A stretch of DNA of 64,000 nucleotides from Devosia neptuniae. Lineage in GTDB: Bacteria; Pseudomonadota; Alphaproteobacteria; Rhizobiales; Devosiaceae. A model generated the notes under the pieces. It saw only the letters and a list, made by a program, of their open reading frames with translations. It made no database searches and was not told the DNA's origin. Shown here piece after piece: positions 7,518-14,808 of the stretch. The position numbers and the translations under genes are program-made. The stretch's first letter is position 1; the number at the start of each line of letters is the position of its first letter. The stretch is from NCBI RefSeq assembly GCF_025452235.1, contig NZ_CP104965.1, positions 1,856,501-1,920,500 of the forward strand, read 5' to 3'.

Positions 7518-8252
7518 TCAGCCACATAACCGATTGGCCAGCAGCGCCACCTCGGTTTGGGACAGGCCTATACCGGCCAGATAGGCGTCAATGCCGCCAT
7601 GGGCGGTTTCGAGATGGTCGAGCATGGCCAGCATGGTCGCGCCATCGCTGGCGAGCACACGTTCGACATGTTCGGGACGGCCGCCGGCGGCAAGCGCCCG
7701 TTCGCGCAATTGGCCGATCAGACCGTCCGCTGCGGCGGTGAGCGCATAATCGGCAACGATGTCTGTGCGGTCGACACCGGCAACCAGCAGCAGGAGCGCT
7801 GCAATGATGCCGGTACGATCCTTGCCGGCCGTGCAGTGAAACAGCACGATCCCCGGCGGCGCGGCGATGATGGCGCGTAGCACCTCGGCCAGTTGGGCGC
7901 CGCATTTGTCCAGGGCGTCGCAATAGCGCTGCGCCATGTCGAACGGCGTCTCGCCCATGGCAATTGGCGCCAGGGCGTCGAACAGGACAATGTTGCGGTA
8001 GGCAACCGTGTTATGTTCGCGAAATGGATGGGGCGTTACCCCGGCCTCATGGGGGCCGCGCAGGTCGATGACCAGCGTCAGGCCATCATCGATGAGCCTG
8101 CTAACACTGTCGTCGCGCAGGGGATGCAAGGCCTCGCCGCGCAGGATGCGGCCCCATTGGGTGGTGCCGCCATTGCTGCGGGCATAGCCGCCCAGGTCAC
8201 GGATATTGTGGGTGTCCGGCAAGGGCCAGTGACGCGTCGCTGCCAGGCTCAT
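7518..8252 (-). CDS. PF13350-type phosphatase, copy 2
   Basis: The 244-residue paralogue of the phosphatase at 2043-2780 has the same NIRDLGGY start region, the TQWGRILRGEALH segment and the catalytic loop FHCTAGKDRTG. ATG at 8252 with GGAGG upstream is chosen over a TTG further out. It is the last gene of the second leftward cassette, 59 bases after the SBP. It is converging on the TetR gene with a five-base gap. No signal peptide is visible. The same catalytic class in both cassettes argues that dephosphorylation is part of the pathway. Confidence 0.87.
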   Translation of the reverse strand: MSLAATRHWPLPDTHNIRDLGGYARSNGGTTQWGRILRGEALHPLRDDSVSRLIDDGLTLVIDLRGPHEAGVTPHPFREHNTVAYRNIVLFDALAPIAMGETPFDMAQRYCDALDKCGAQLAEVLRAIIAAPPGIVLFHCTAGKDRTGIIAALLLLVAGVDRTDIVADYALTAAADGLIGQLRERALAAGGRPEHVERVLASDGATMLAMLDHLETAHGGIDAYLAGIGLSQTEVALLANRLCG

Positions 8253-8311
8253 GGCGGCCTCCAAACAGTGCGAAGAAATGGGCGCGGCGGCTTGGCCGCG
8301 CCCGGCAGGGA

Positions 8312-9610
8312 TCAGGGCATCAGGCTCTGGGCATTGTCCTGGGCAAAGCTCAGCACTTCGGTGACATCGCCATCACCGAGTACGGCTTCGACAACGGATT
8401 CCTTCATCATCGTTTCGGCCTGGCGATAGTTCGGGCCGGGGAAAGCGACATTGGGGGTGAGGCGCGACAGCTGTTCCAGGTTCGGGCGGATCAGCGGATG
8501 GGTCTGCGTCCACGGACCAAGGAATTCCGGATCGTCCACGATATCGAGGCGCAGCGGCAGGTAGCCGATCTTGCTGGTGATGATCGTGTAGCCGTATTTC
8601 GAGGTGAGGAACTTCATCAGCTCGTAGGATGCGCGCTGCTTGATCGGGTCCTTGGAGAAGACATAGAGCGCACTGCCCGAATTGGTCGGCGCGGTCGGCT
8701 TGTCTCCAAAGCTCGGCATGGCGGCGACGCGGAGCTCCCAATTGCCCTCCGAAGCGGTGGAGAGGCTGTTTTGCACCGCGCTGGTATAGAGGAACATGCC
8801 GAGCTGGCCCGCGGCCATGGCCTCGCTCGGATTGGTCGGATCCAGCCGCGCATGAGCGCCGCTATCCACCATGTCGCGCAGCATCTGCACGGCCTCGATG
8901 CCCTCGGGATTGGCAAAGGTCAGCGTATTGCCATCGCGGACATTGCCGCCATTGGACATCAGGATCGCCTGGTAGACAAAGGTGCCATCGGCCGGGCCAT
9001 AGGCGCCGGGGAAGAAGCCTTCGGCATCGGTCTTGGCCACGATGGCTTCGGCAGCTGTCTTGACCTCGGCCCAGGTCTTGGGCGGATTGTCAGGATCAAG
9101 ACCCGCCTGCCGGAACAGGTCGGCATTGTAATAAAGGATCGGGGTAGAGAAGGTATAGGCAAGGCCATAGGTCTTGTCGTCGATCTTGCCCAGGTCCAGA
9201 CCACGCGGGAGCATGCCATCGGTGAGCGCGGCATATCCCTCGGCGCCCGCCATGTCCTCCAGCGCGTTGGCGCCCAGGTCGCTGGCAATGTAGTAAAGGT
9301 CGCGGAACACCAATTGGGCCACATCCGGCTGCCGGCCTGCGGCCATATCGGCCTGGAGCCGCGTGACGATTTCGTTGGACGGCACGCCAACGGTCTCGAC
9401 CTTGATGTTGGGGTTTTCTGCCTCGAATTTCGCCAGCAGTTCGCGCGTGGCATCCGCGCCGGCGCTCGCGGTCGCCAGGTTGTAATTGTAAAAAGTGATG
9501 GTCACCGGTTCGGTGATCGCATCGGCCATTTGCGCGAAGGCCATGCCGGAAAGGGCGGTAAAGCCCAGGCCGGCCGCGGCCAGAAGCTTGAGGAAATTGC
9601 GTTTGATCAT
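8312..9610 (-). CDS. ABC importer solute-binding protein, family 1, copy 2
   Basis: The 432-residue precursor has a signal peptide (MIKRNFLKLLAAAGLGFTAL, ending GMAFAQ). It is closely related to the SBP at 4620-5909: both have ITFYNYNLA, LPLR, FLTS and GPNYRQ, with similar length and the same C-terminal SLMP/ALMP. No permease or ATPase genes accompany it, so it probably docks on the same transporter as copy 1 and broadens or retunes its substrate range. The start is ATG with AAGGA nearby. Confidence 0.88.
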   Translation of the reverse strand: MIKRNFLKLLAAAGLGFTALSGMAFAQMADAITEPVTITFYNYNLATASAGADATRELLAKFEAENPNIKVETVGVPSNEIVTRLQADMAAGRQPDVAQLVFRDLYYIASDLGANALEDMAGAEGYAALTDGMLPRGLDLGKIDDKTYGLAYTFSTPILYYNADLFRQAGLDPDNPPKTWAEVKTAAEAIVAKTDAEGFFPGAYGPADGTFVYQAILMSNGGNVRDGNTLTFANPEGIEAVQMLRDMVDSGAHARLDPTNPSEAMAAGQLGMFLYTSAVQNSLSTASEGNWELRVAAMPSFGDKPTAPTNSGSALYVFSKDPIKQRASYELMKFLTSKYGYTIITSKIGYLPLRLDIVDDPEFLGPWTQTHPLIRPNLEQLSRLTPNVAFPGPNYRQAETMMKESVVEAVLGDGDVTEVLSFAQDNAQSLMP

Positions 9611-9634
9611 GGCGGTTGTCCTTGGGGGGAGGGA

Positions 9635-10489
9635 TCAGCTTGCAGCGGCCTCGGCGAGAGCCGCTTCCTGCTTTTGCCGGAGCAGTTTGAGGTCGTAGCG
9701 ATTGAGTTCGGCCCGGGTCTGGGGCAAGGGCACCAGCGCCATGGTAAGGCCGGAGCGGCGGATGGTGCCGATGCCGAACGAGGCGCCTTCCACCATGCGC
9801 AGTACATCAGAGGTCAAAATATCGGTGGCCGCGTGCTGGCCCATGCCGACAATGACGGGAATGCCGTGCCACACCGAGAAACGGTCATGGTGGATATGGC
9901 CGGAAAGAATGCCCAACACATTGCGACCCTTGAGCAGTTCGGCCAGCTTCTGCGACTGGTTGAATTCGATGGTGCGCCAATGATCCCAGGGCGGCGTATC
10001 GCCGAGTGCGGGGGCGTGATGCGCCACGATCAGCTTGGGCAGGTCGGGATTGGCGGCGAGTGCCGCTTCCAACCAGGCGAATTGTTCCGGCTCGATAGAA
10101 CCACCGATCTGGCCGGGAGTGCTGGTATCGAGCGTGATGACATGCACGCCCCCGATCACCTGTTCATGGTCATAGGGCATATCGAGATCGACGTTTCGAT
10201 CCAGCATGCCCTGATAAAAGCCGGGACGGGTGTCGTGATTGCCCAGCGCGTAGACCACGGGCAGATCGGTAGCCGACATGATCGAGCGGAGTTGGCGATA
10301 GCTGTCGGCGTCGCCGCGATTGGTGAGATCGCCGCTGGCGATGATGAATTTGGGCGCTTGGTCCATGCTGCCGATGAGCTCAAGCACGCGGGTTAGTGTT
10401 GCTGCGGTGTCGCTGAACAGATGATCGTCGGCGACAGCCGGATTGCCGACATGCAGGTCGGTGATGTGGATGAAACTGGTCTCGCCCAT
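9635..10489 (-). CDS. GpdQ-like calcineurin-type phosphodiesterase, copy 2
   Basis: The 284-residue cytoplasmic metallophosphoesterase has HITDLHVGN, SGDLTNRGD, ALGNHDTR, AHHAPALGD and SGHIHHDR, the same five metal-binding blocks as copy 1. The two share the NPAV-DDHL-SDT stretch after the first motif. ATG at 10489 has AAGGGAG upstream. It stands 24 bases before the second SBP, repeating the gene order of the first cassette. The substrate is likely a phosphodiester related to that of copy 1. Confidence 0.9.
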   Translation of the reverse strand: MGETSFIHITDLHVGNPAVADDHLFSDTAATLTRVLELIGSMDQAPKFIIASGDLTNRGDADSYRQLRSIMSATDLPVVYALGNHDTRPGFYQGMLDRNVDLDMPYDHEQVIGGVHVITLDTSTPGQIGGSIEPEQFAWLEAALAANPDLPKLIVAHHAPALGDTPPWDHWRTIEFNQSQKLAELLKGRNVLGILSGHIHHDRFSVWHGIPVIVGMGQHAATDILTSDVLRMVEGASFGIGTIRRSGLTMALVPLPQTRAELNRYDLKLLRQKQEAALAEAAAS

Positions 10490-10534
10490 CGGCCATGCTC
10501 CCTTTGCTGGAACACGACCTATGCCGGTCTCGTC

Positions 10535-11215
10535 TCAGTGACGTGACGAGTTTGGAACAGTGTTTGAATGCGTGGGAGGCGCGGTGAACATGGGCGCTGT
10601 CGCAGCCACGACTTGAGCCAGCACGACATTAGGATCGCTCAGGTCAAGCCTGTGGTCGGTCAGCTCATCCGTCCGCTGCCGGCTGCGCGTCATCTGCGAG
10701 CGCACCCCCAAAAGGCACGAGATGCGAAAGCCAATGTCGACGTCGCTCAGCCAGGGCGCAATCTTGCGAAAATGCGGGATGAACAGGCGATGGTGGTCGA
10801 TATCCTCGACCATCGGCCGGAAAATCTCGGGATGATCGCTCGATTGGGCAATCGTGGTCATATGCCTGAGCACGCTATAGCTCGAGCGTGGATCCAGGCT
10901 CCAGCGGATCGAGGGACCGATCAGCGCCACGATAATGTCCTCGACCGGCGCAGGGGCAGGGTGCGCGCGCTGTACCGCGGCCTGCAGCAAGGCCAGGCGC
11001 TCGGCATTGAGCCTGAGATAGACCCGTTCGGCGGCGGAAAAGATCAACTGCTCGACGCTGCCGAAATGATAGCTGACCGCACCAATGCTGGTGCCCGCGC
11101 GCTGCGCTATGCTGCGCACGGTCACGACTTCGGGGTGAGTGGCCGTCCTGAGCAAATCTTCGCAGGCGCTGCGAAGCCGGTCGGGTGTTGTGCTTTTAGC
11201 CATATTGCGCTGCAT
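10535..11215 (-). CDS. TetR/AcrR family regulator
   Basis: The protein has about 226 residues with an N-terminal DNA-binding domain (RLRSACEDLLRTAT, VTVRSIAQRAGTSIGAVSYH, FGSVEQLIFSA). ATG at 11215 (MQRNMAKSTT) and ATG at 11203 are both possible; neither has a clear ribosome site. The open frame extends far upstream, but that part is low-complexity and unlike the family. It is co-directional with, and 45 bases before, phosphodiesterase copy 2, so it may head that cassette and control it. Confidence 0.8.
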   Translation of the reverse strand: MQRNMAKSTTPDRLRSACEDLLRTATHPEVVTVRSIAQRAGTSIGAVSYHFGSVEQLIFSAAERVYLRLNAERLALLQAAVQRAHPAPAPVEDIIVALIGPSIRWSLDPRSSYSVLRHMTTIAQSSDHPEIFRPMVEDIDHHRLFIPHFRKIAPWLSDVDIGFRISCLLGVRSQMTRSRQRTDELTDHRLDLSDPNVVLAQVVAATAPMFTAPPTHSNTVPNSSRH

Positions 11216-11447
11216 GAAGGCACTATGTCCCAGCCCCGTGACGGCATGGTGACCCTCCGGCCCAGATGCTGTTGCGCCTGAACAATTGAACTTGGCAGGG
11301 ACTTCCCGGTGGCCATGGCTGCCGACACCTACTGCCGACGGCCTCGGTGCTCGCCCTGACGGCGCCATCCATTGCCCGTGCTCATACCGTGCAGGCGGCA
11401 AGCGTGCTGCCTGGGCTGTGGCGAAATGTCGGGTCTCGTGGGCGCCG

Positions 11448-12020
11448 CTAGCGTCGCGGCTCGTAGCGTAGCGCCACAGCGCCTGAGCTGAGCTCCTTGC
11501 GATCAACGAGCTTCAACTCGATGTATTTTGAGAGCCCGGCGAACAAGGTGGGCCCGTGACCGGCAAGTCTGGGTTGCACCACGAATTCGTATTCATCGAT
11601 CAGGCCCAGTTCTGCCAGCGCCATCGGCAGCTTCACGCCGCCCGTGAACAACGCCTTGCCCGGTTGCTGCTTGAGCTGCTGGACGGCCTCGCTCAAATTG
11701 CCGCTCAGCAGCTCCGCGTTCCAGCCGACTTGGCCGAGCGTGCTTGAAACGACGTATTTCTTCATCGCGTCGATGGTGCGCGCGAAAGGTTCGGTCCAGT
11801 CGGGCGGCGTCATGGTTCGCGTCTCCAGGCGCCACGCCGCTTCCATCATCTGGTAGGTGACGCGACCAAAGAGCAGCGCATCGGCCCGGCCAATGGTTTC
11901 GGTGGCGTGCAGATGGGTGGCCCGCAGCATCATCTGCTGCAGCGTCGGGTCCGAGGGGATGGCGCTGTGGTCGACGCAGCCATCGAGGGTGACGTTGATG
12001 GAGTAGAGGAGGGGGCGCAT
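11448..12020 (-). CDS. Dihydrofolate reductase/RibD C-terminal family protein
   Basis: The 190-residue protein begins MRPLLYSINVTLDGCVDHSA and shows the RibD_C/DHFR-like pattern: GRADALLFGRVTYQMM, LFTGGVKLPMALAELGLIDE and PRLAGHGPTLF. Such proteins bind NADPH and are usually of unknown physiological substrate. ATG at 12020 is chosen because AAAGGAG is well spaced. It stands alone. The 230 bases on its left to the TetR gene show no convincing gene. Confidence 0.88.
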   Translation of the reverse strand: MRPLLYSINVTLDGCVDHSAIPSDPTLQQMMLRATHLHATETIGRADALLFGRVTYQMMEAAWRLETRTMTPPDWTEPFARTIDAMKKYVVSSTLGQVGWNAELLSGNLSEAVQQLKQQPGKALFTGGVKLPMALAELGLIDEYEFVVQPRLAGHGPTLFAGLSKYIELKLVDRKELSSGAVALRYEPRR

Positions 12021-12153
12021 TCCGGTCGCTCCTTTGTCGCTCGTCCTGCTGGGTAAGATCGAACCGTTGCCGTTGACCTGTGTCAAGCCGCGTTGGGCCG
12101 GCGTGCGCCGCGTTCTGCGACCGGCAAGATGGTTGGCCCCGGGGCTGGCGCAT

Positions 12154-12933
12154 TTAATCCGCTTTGATCCTCCCCCAGACCAATTTGGTGCGCACGCAAT
12201 ATGTCAGCCGACCGCCACTGGCATGGGGCCGCAGGATTTGCTCGAGCTCGCGGTCAAAGTCCGGGAGCCGGGCGCCGAGCTTTGAGGGGGCGAATGTATC
12301 GCGCGAATGCTGGCAGGCAATGAACGCTGCCACGCTCTGCTCAAATGGGGCGGAGACGAAATACTCTTCGCCCTTGATGTCGAGGTGCGCGGCGTAACGA
12401 TCCCATTCCCGCGGTTTGCCAACGGGGTCGAACCGCTCGCCCGTGACGGCAAGCACCCAGCGCTCCAGGAAGTTGACCCAATCTGCTCGCCATGGCGGTT
12501 CGAACGCATCGTCGCCCGCAACCACCGCCACGACATGGCCGGGACGTCCATGCGCCACGAGGCGGGAAAACAGCCGCTGGTGATCCATCCAGTGGATGCT
12601 CGCCGCTGCGACCGTCAGGTCGAACCTCCGGTCCGCGATCGGAAAGTCCTCGGCAAAGCCTTCTACCCATTCGATATTGGGTGCATTGCCGTCCGGCATG
12701 GAGCGGCCGAGCGCGATCATGGCCCGGGAAGGATCGACGGCGGTTACCGTCTCGAAGTGCCGGGCCAGGGGACGCGAGATTTTGCCTGGGCCGCAGCCGA
12801 TGTCGAGCAGCGCCGTGCGGGCTGGCGCGATCTCGACGAGCCTTTGGAACAAAGCATGCGGATAGGGCGGCCGAAAGACGTAATTTTCGACGACCTCCGC
12901 TTCTTCAAAGGAAGCCCCGGCGCGCATGTTCAT
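12154..12933 (-). CDS. SAM-dependent methyltransferase
   Basis: The 259-residue class I methyltransferase has motif I LLDIGCGPGKISRPLA, the acidic loop TAVDPSRAMIALG, then FDLTVAAASIHWMD. It resembles the ubiquinone/menaquinone-type Methyltransf_11/25 group, which acts on small molecules. The acceptor cannot be inferred. The start is either ATG at 12933 or the third codon (12927); no strong ribosome site helps the choice. It is not obviously in an operon with its neighbours. Confidence 0.85.
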   Translation of the reverse strand: MNMRAGASFEEAEVVENYVFRPPYPHALFQRLVEIAPARTALLDIGCGPGKISRPLARHFETVTAVDPSRAMIALGRSMPDGNAPNIEWVEGFAEDFPIADRRFDLTVAAASIHWMDHQRLFSRLVAHGRPGHVVAVVAGDDAFEPPWRADWVNFLERWVLAVTGERFDPVGKPREWDRYAAHLDIKGEEYFVSAPFEQSVAAFIACQHSRDTFAPSKLGARLPDFDRELEQILRPHASGGRLTYCVRTKLVWGRIKAD

Positions 12934-13003
12934 GAGACCCCGAATTTTGGTGCCGCACTCTTATCCTGTCCATATCAGCTTGATGACACAAGGCCCGGCC
13001 CGT

Positions 13004-13657
13004 TCACCGCTGGTCTGGATGCAGGAATGCGGCAAGGAACGTCGCCACCGCCGCTTCGGCGTGGCGGCGGATCTCCGCCTGGCTCGGCAGCGCCGCATCG
13101 CCCAGCATCATAACGCGGTTGACCGGATCGGCCATGACCAGCCAGTTGAACTGGGACGCCGCCATGTTCGCATCGGAGAATTGCAGCAGGTTTTTCGCCG
13201 CCAATTGCTCGAAAGCAGCGCCCATGGCCTCGACCGCCCGAGCCGGGCCGCGGGCATAAAGCTGCCTGGCGAGTTCGGGGAAGCGCTGGGCTTCGGCAAT
13301 CACCAGCCGGCGCAATTGCATCAGTCCGGGCGTCAGCACGATGGCCAGCTGGCGCACCGCATAATCCAGCAGATAGGCCTCAAGCTGGGCGCGATTCTCC
13401 ACCCTGGGCAGGCCCTGATGCACCGCGATATCGGCCTCGCCCATCATCTGGCCCATCACCGCAATGAACAGCGCCTCCTTGCTGGTGAAATGCTTGTAGA
13501 CGGTCTGCTTGGACACCCCGGAGCGGCTGGCGATTTCGTCCATGCTGGCGCCGGCATAGCCCGTGCTCAGAAAGACTTCGGCCGCCGCGCCGACAATGGC
13601 CGCCTGCTTGCGCTCCGAGCGCGTGCCGGCCGGGATCTCACTGTCTGTCGTCGGCAT
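13004..13657 (-). CDS. TetR/AcrR family repressor divergent from the GFA gene
   Basis: The 217-residue protein starts MPTTDSEIPAGTRSERKQAA and has a TetR DNA-binding domain (YAGASMDEIASRSGVSKQTV, YKHFTSKEALF) and a C-terminal domain of the AcrR_C/PsrA-like sort. ATG at 13657 has GGAGAG seven bases upstream. It diverges from the GFA-like gene at 13759, and the 101-base gap contains strong palindromes. Repression of both genes by this protein is the simplest reading. Confidence 0.9.
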   Translation of the reverse strand: MPTTDSEIPAGTRSERKQAAIVGAAAEVFLSTGYAGASMDEIASRSGVSKQTVYKHFTSKEALFIAVMGQMMGEADIAVHQGLPRVENRAQLEAYLLDYAVRQLAIVLTPGLMQLRRLVIAEAQRFPELARQLYARGPARAVEAMGAAFEQLAAKNLLQFSDANMAASQFNWLVMADPVNRVMMLGDAALPSQAEIRRHAEAAVATFLAAFLHPDQR

Positions 13658-13683
13658 TGTCGCTCTCCATCGCCAAATCCTGC

Positions 13684-13748
13684 TTGACACAATCAAACTG
13701 TACAGTCTAGTTCCTATTTACGGAACCAAACCGTCTAGTTTGATTGTG
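13684..13748. promoter_or_regulatory. Divergent promoter with nested palindromes (TetR operators)
   Basis: A rightward TTGACA (13684-13689) stands 18 bases from TAGTTC (13708-13713). Within it lies a perfect 10-base palindrome ACTGTACAGT (13697-13706). A second related site AACCGTCTAGTTT sits at 13729-13741. The outer arms CACAATCAAACT (13688-13699) and AGTTTGATTGTG (13737-13748) form a perfect 12-base inverted repeat. The sites cover the promoter core, as expected for a repressor. Confidence 0.65.
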
Positions 13749-13758
13749 GAGGAGGGCT

Positions 13759-14298
13759 ATGGCCATGAAGACGACCCAGCTGAGTTGCGCCTGCGGAGCC
13801 GTGCGCCTCGAGGTGCACGGCACGCCTATCATCAGCACGGAATGTCACTGCAGCAGTTGCAGCGAGGCGGGCAAAAGGCTTGGAGCACTCGATCTGCCGC
13901 AGCCTATTCTCACGCCGCAGGGCGGTACGCGCTATGTGCTCTACCGCAAGGACCGGGTCAGTATTCTTGCCGGCGCCGACAATCTCAGCGCATTCCGGCT
14001 TGGCCCCAGCGCGACGACGCGGCGGGTGCTGGCCTCCTGCTGCAACACGCCGCTGTTTCTGGAATTCAAAGGCGGCCACTGGCTCAGCCTCTACGGCAAT
14101 CTGTGGCCATCCGGCGAACTGCCGCCACTGCAGCTGCGCACCATGACGCAGGACGCCCGCGACCGCTCAAGCGTGCCGGATGACGTGCCCTCGGGAGCCC
14201 TCGCCACCGCCGGTTTTTACCGCAAGCTGCTCATGGCGTGGATCGCCATGGGCTTCAAGGTTCCCCAGATCGTGGTCAACGGCGCGATCGACGCCTGA
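13759..14298 (+). CDS. GFA-like (CENP-V/GFA) zinc protein
   Basis: The 179-residue protein starts MAMKTTQLSCACGAVRLEVH and has the cysteine pattern of the glutathione-dependent formaldehyde-activating (GFA) family: CAC, CHCSSC, and CCNTPL later in the chain, which bind zinc. Family members are often of unknown function and are not proven formaldehyde enzymes. ATG at 13759 has GGAGGAGGG directly before it. It is probably repressed by the divergent TetR protein. The C-terminal 50 residues, after the zinc domain, look like a short family-specific tail. Confidence 0.85.
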   Translation: MAMKTTQLSCACGAVRLEVHGTPIISTECHCSSCSEAGKRLGALDLPQPILTPQGGTRYVLYRKDRVSILAGADNLSAFRLGPSATTRRVLASCCNTPLFLEFKGGHWLSLYGNLWPSGELPPLQLRTMTQDARDRSSVPDDVPSGALATAGFYRKLLMAWIAMGFKVPQIVVNGAIDA

Positions 14299-14311
14299 GG
14301 ACCACGCAGGC

Positions 14312-14797
14312 TTATTCCCCGAACACCAGCACCTGTAGCCGCGGCAGCAGTGGCCGCACGGCGTCGGCATTCGCCTGCCCGCTCTCCCGCGCCGCCCGGG
14401 CCGCGGCGATTTCAGGTTCGAGATCGGCACGGATGGCGGCTTTCTGTTCGGCGGAAAGGCTGGTGCTGGCGTCCAGCTGCGCCAGCGGTCCGGCAAAGAT
14501 GGCGTTGAATTCGGGCTCCGGCATGCTCGCCATGAAGCCGGTCAGCACTGCGTCATGGGCGGTGATCCAGCTGTCATGGTCAAAGCCCGCGGCGGGGATC
14601 AGCTCGCCGTTCTGGGTATCATAGTCAAACACTTCGCCGCCTCCGCCGTAATAAATGGGCTCGCCGCTGATGGCGGCCACTTGCTCCATGATGCCCACGA
14701 CAATTTCGGCTTCCCGCTGGTCGAGGGCCCAGCCCGGTCCGGTCAAAGCCAGCACCGCAAGGAAGCCCAGCGATACCGATCTGAACATTGTGATCAT
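14312..14797 (-). CDS. Secreted protein of unknown function
   Basis: The 161-residue product starts MITMFRSVSLGFLAVLALTG and has a signal peptide ending near GWALD, so it is exported. The mature part has no family I recognise; it contains a glycine patch (YYGGGGEVFDYD) and an alanine-rich helical end. ATG at 14797 is chosen because GAGG lies nine bases upstream. Two ATGs close by (14806, 14788) are alternatives. It follows the autotransporter gene by 11 bases and is probably co-transcribed with it. Confidence 0.7.
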   Translation of the reverse strand: MITMFRSVSLGFLAVLALTGPGWALDQREAEIVVGIMEQVAAISGEPIYYGGGGEVFDYDTQNGELIPAAGFDHDSWITAHDAVLTGFMASMPEPEFNAIFAGPLAQLDASTSLSAEQKAAIRADLEPEIAAARAARESGQANADAVRPLLPRLQVLVFGE

Positions 14798-14808
14798 CGT
14801 GTTCATCC

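Noticed and set aside
11216..11447. Signal-like peptide (LLPTASVLALTAPSIARA) in a plus-strand frame in the gap
   Set aside because: There is no start codon with a ribosome site, and the frame stops after about 50 codons. Probably chance.
11216..11506. N-terminal extension of the TetR gene to 11506
   Set aside because: The extra 97 residues have no resemblance to TetR proteins, which begin near the DNA-binding helices; the frame is simply open.
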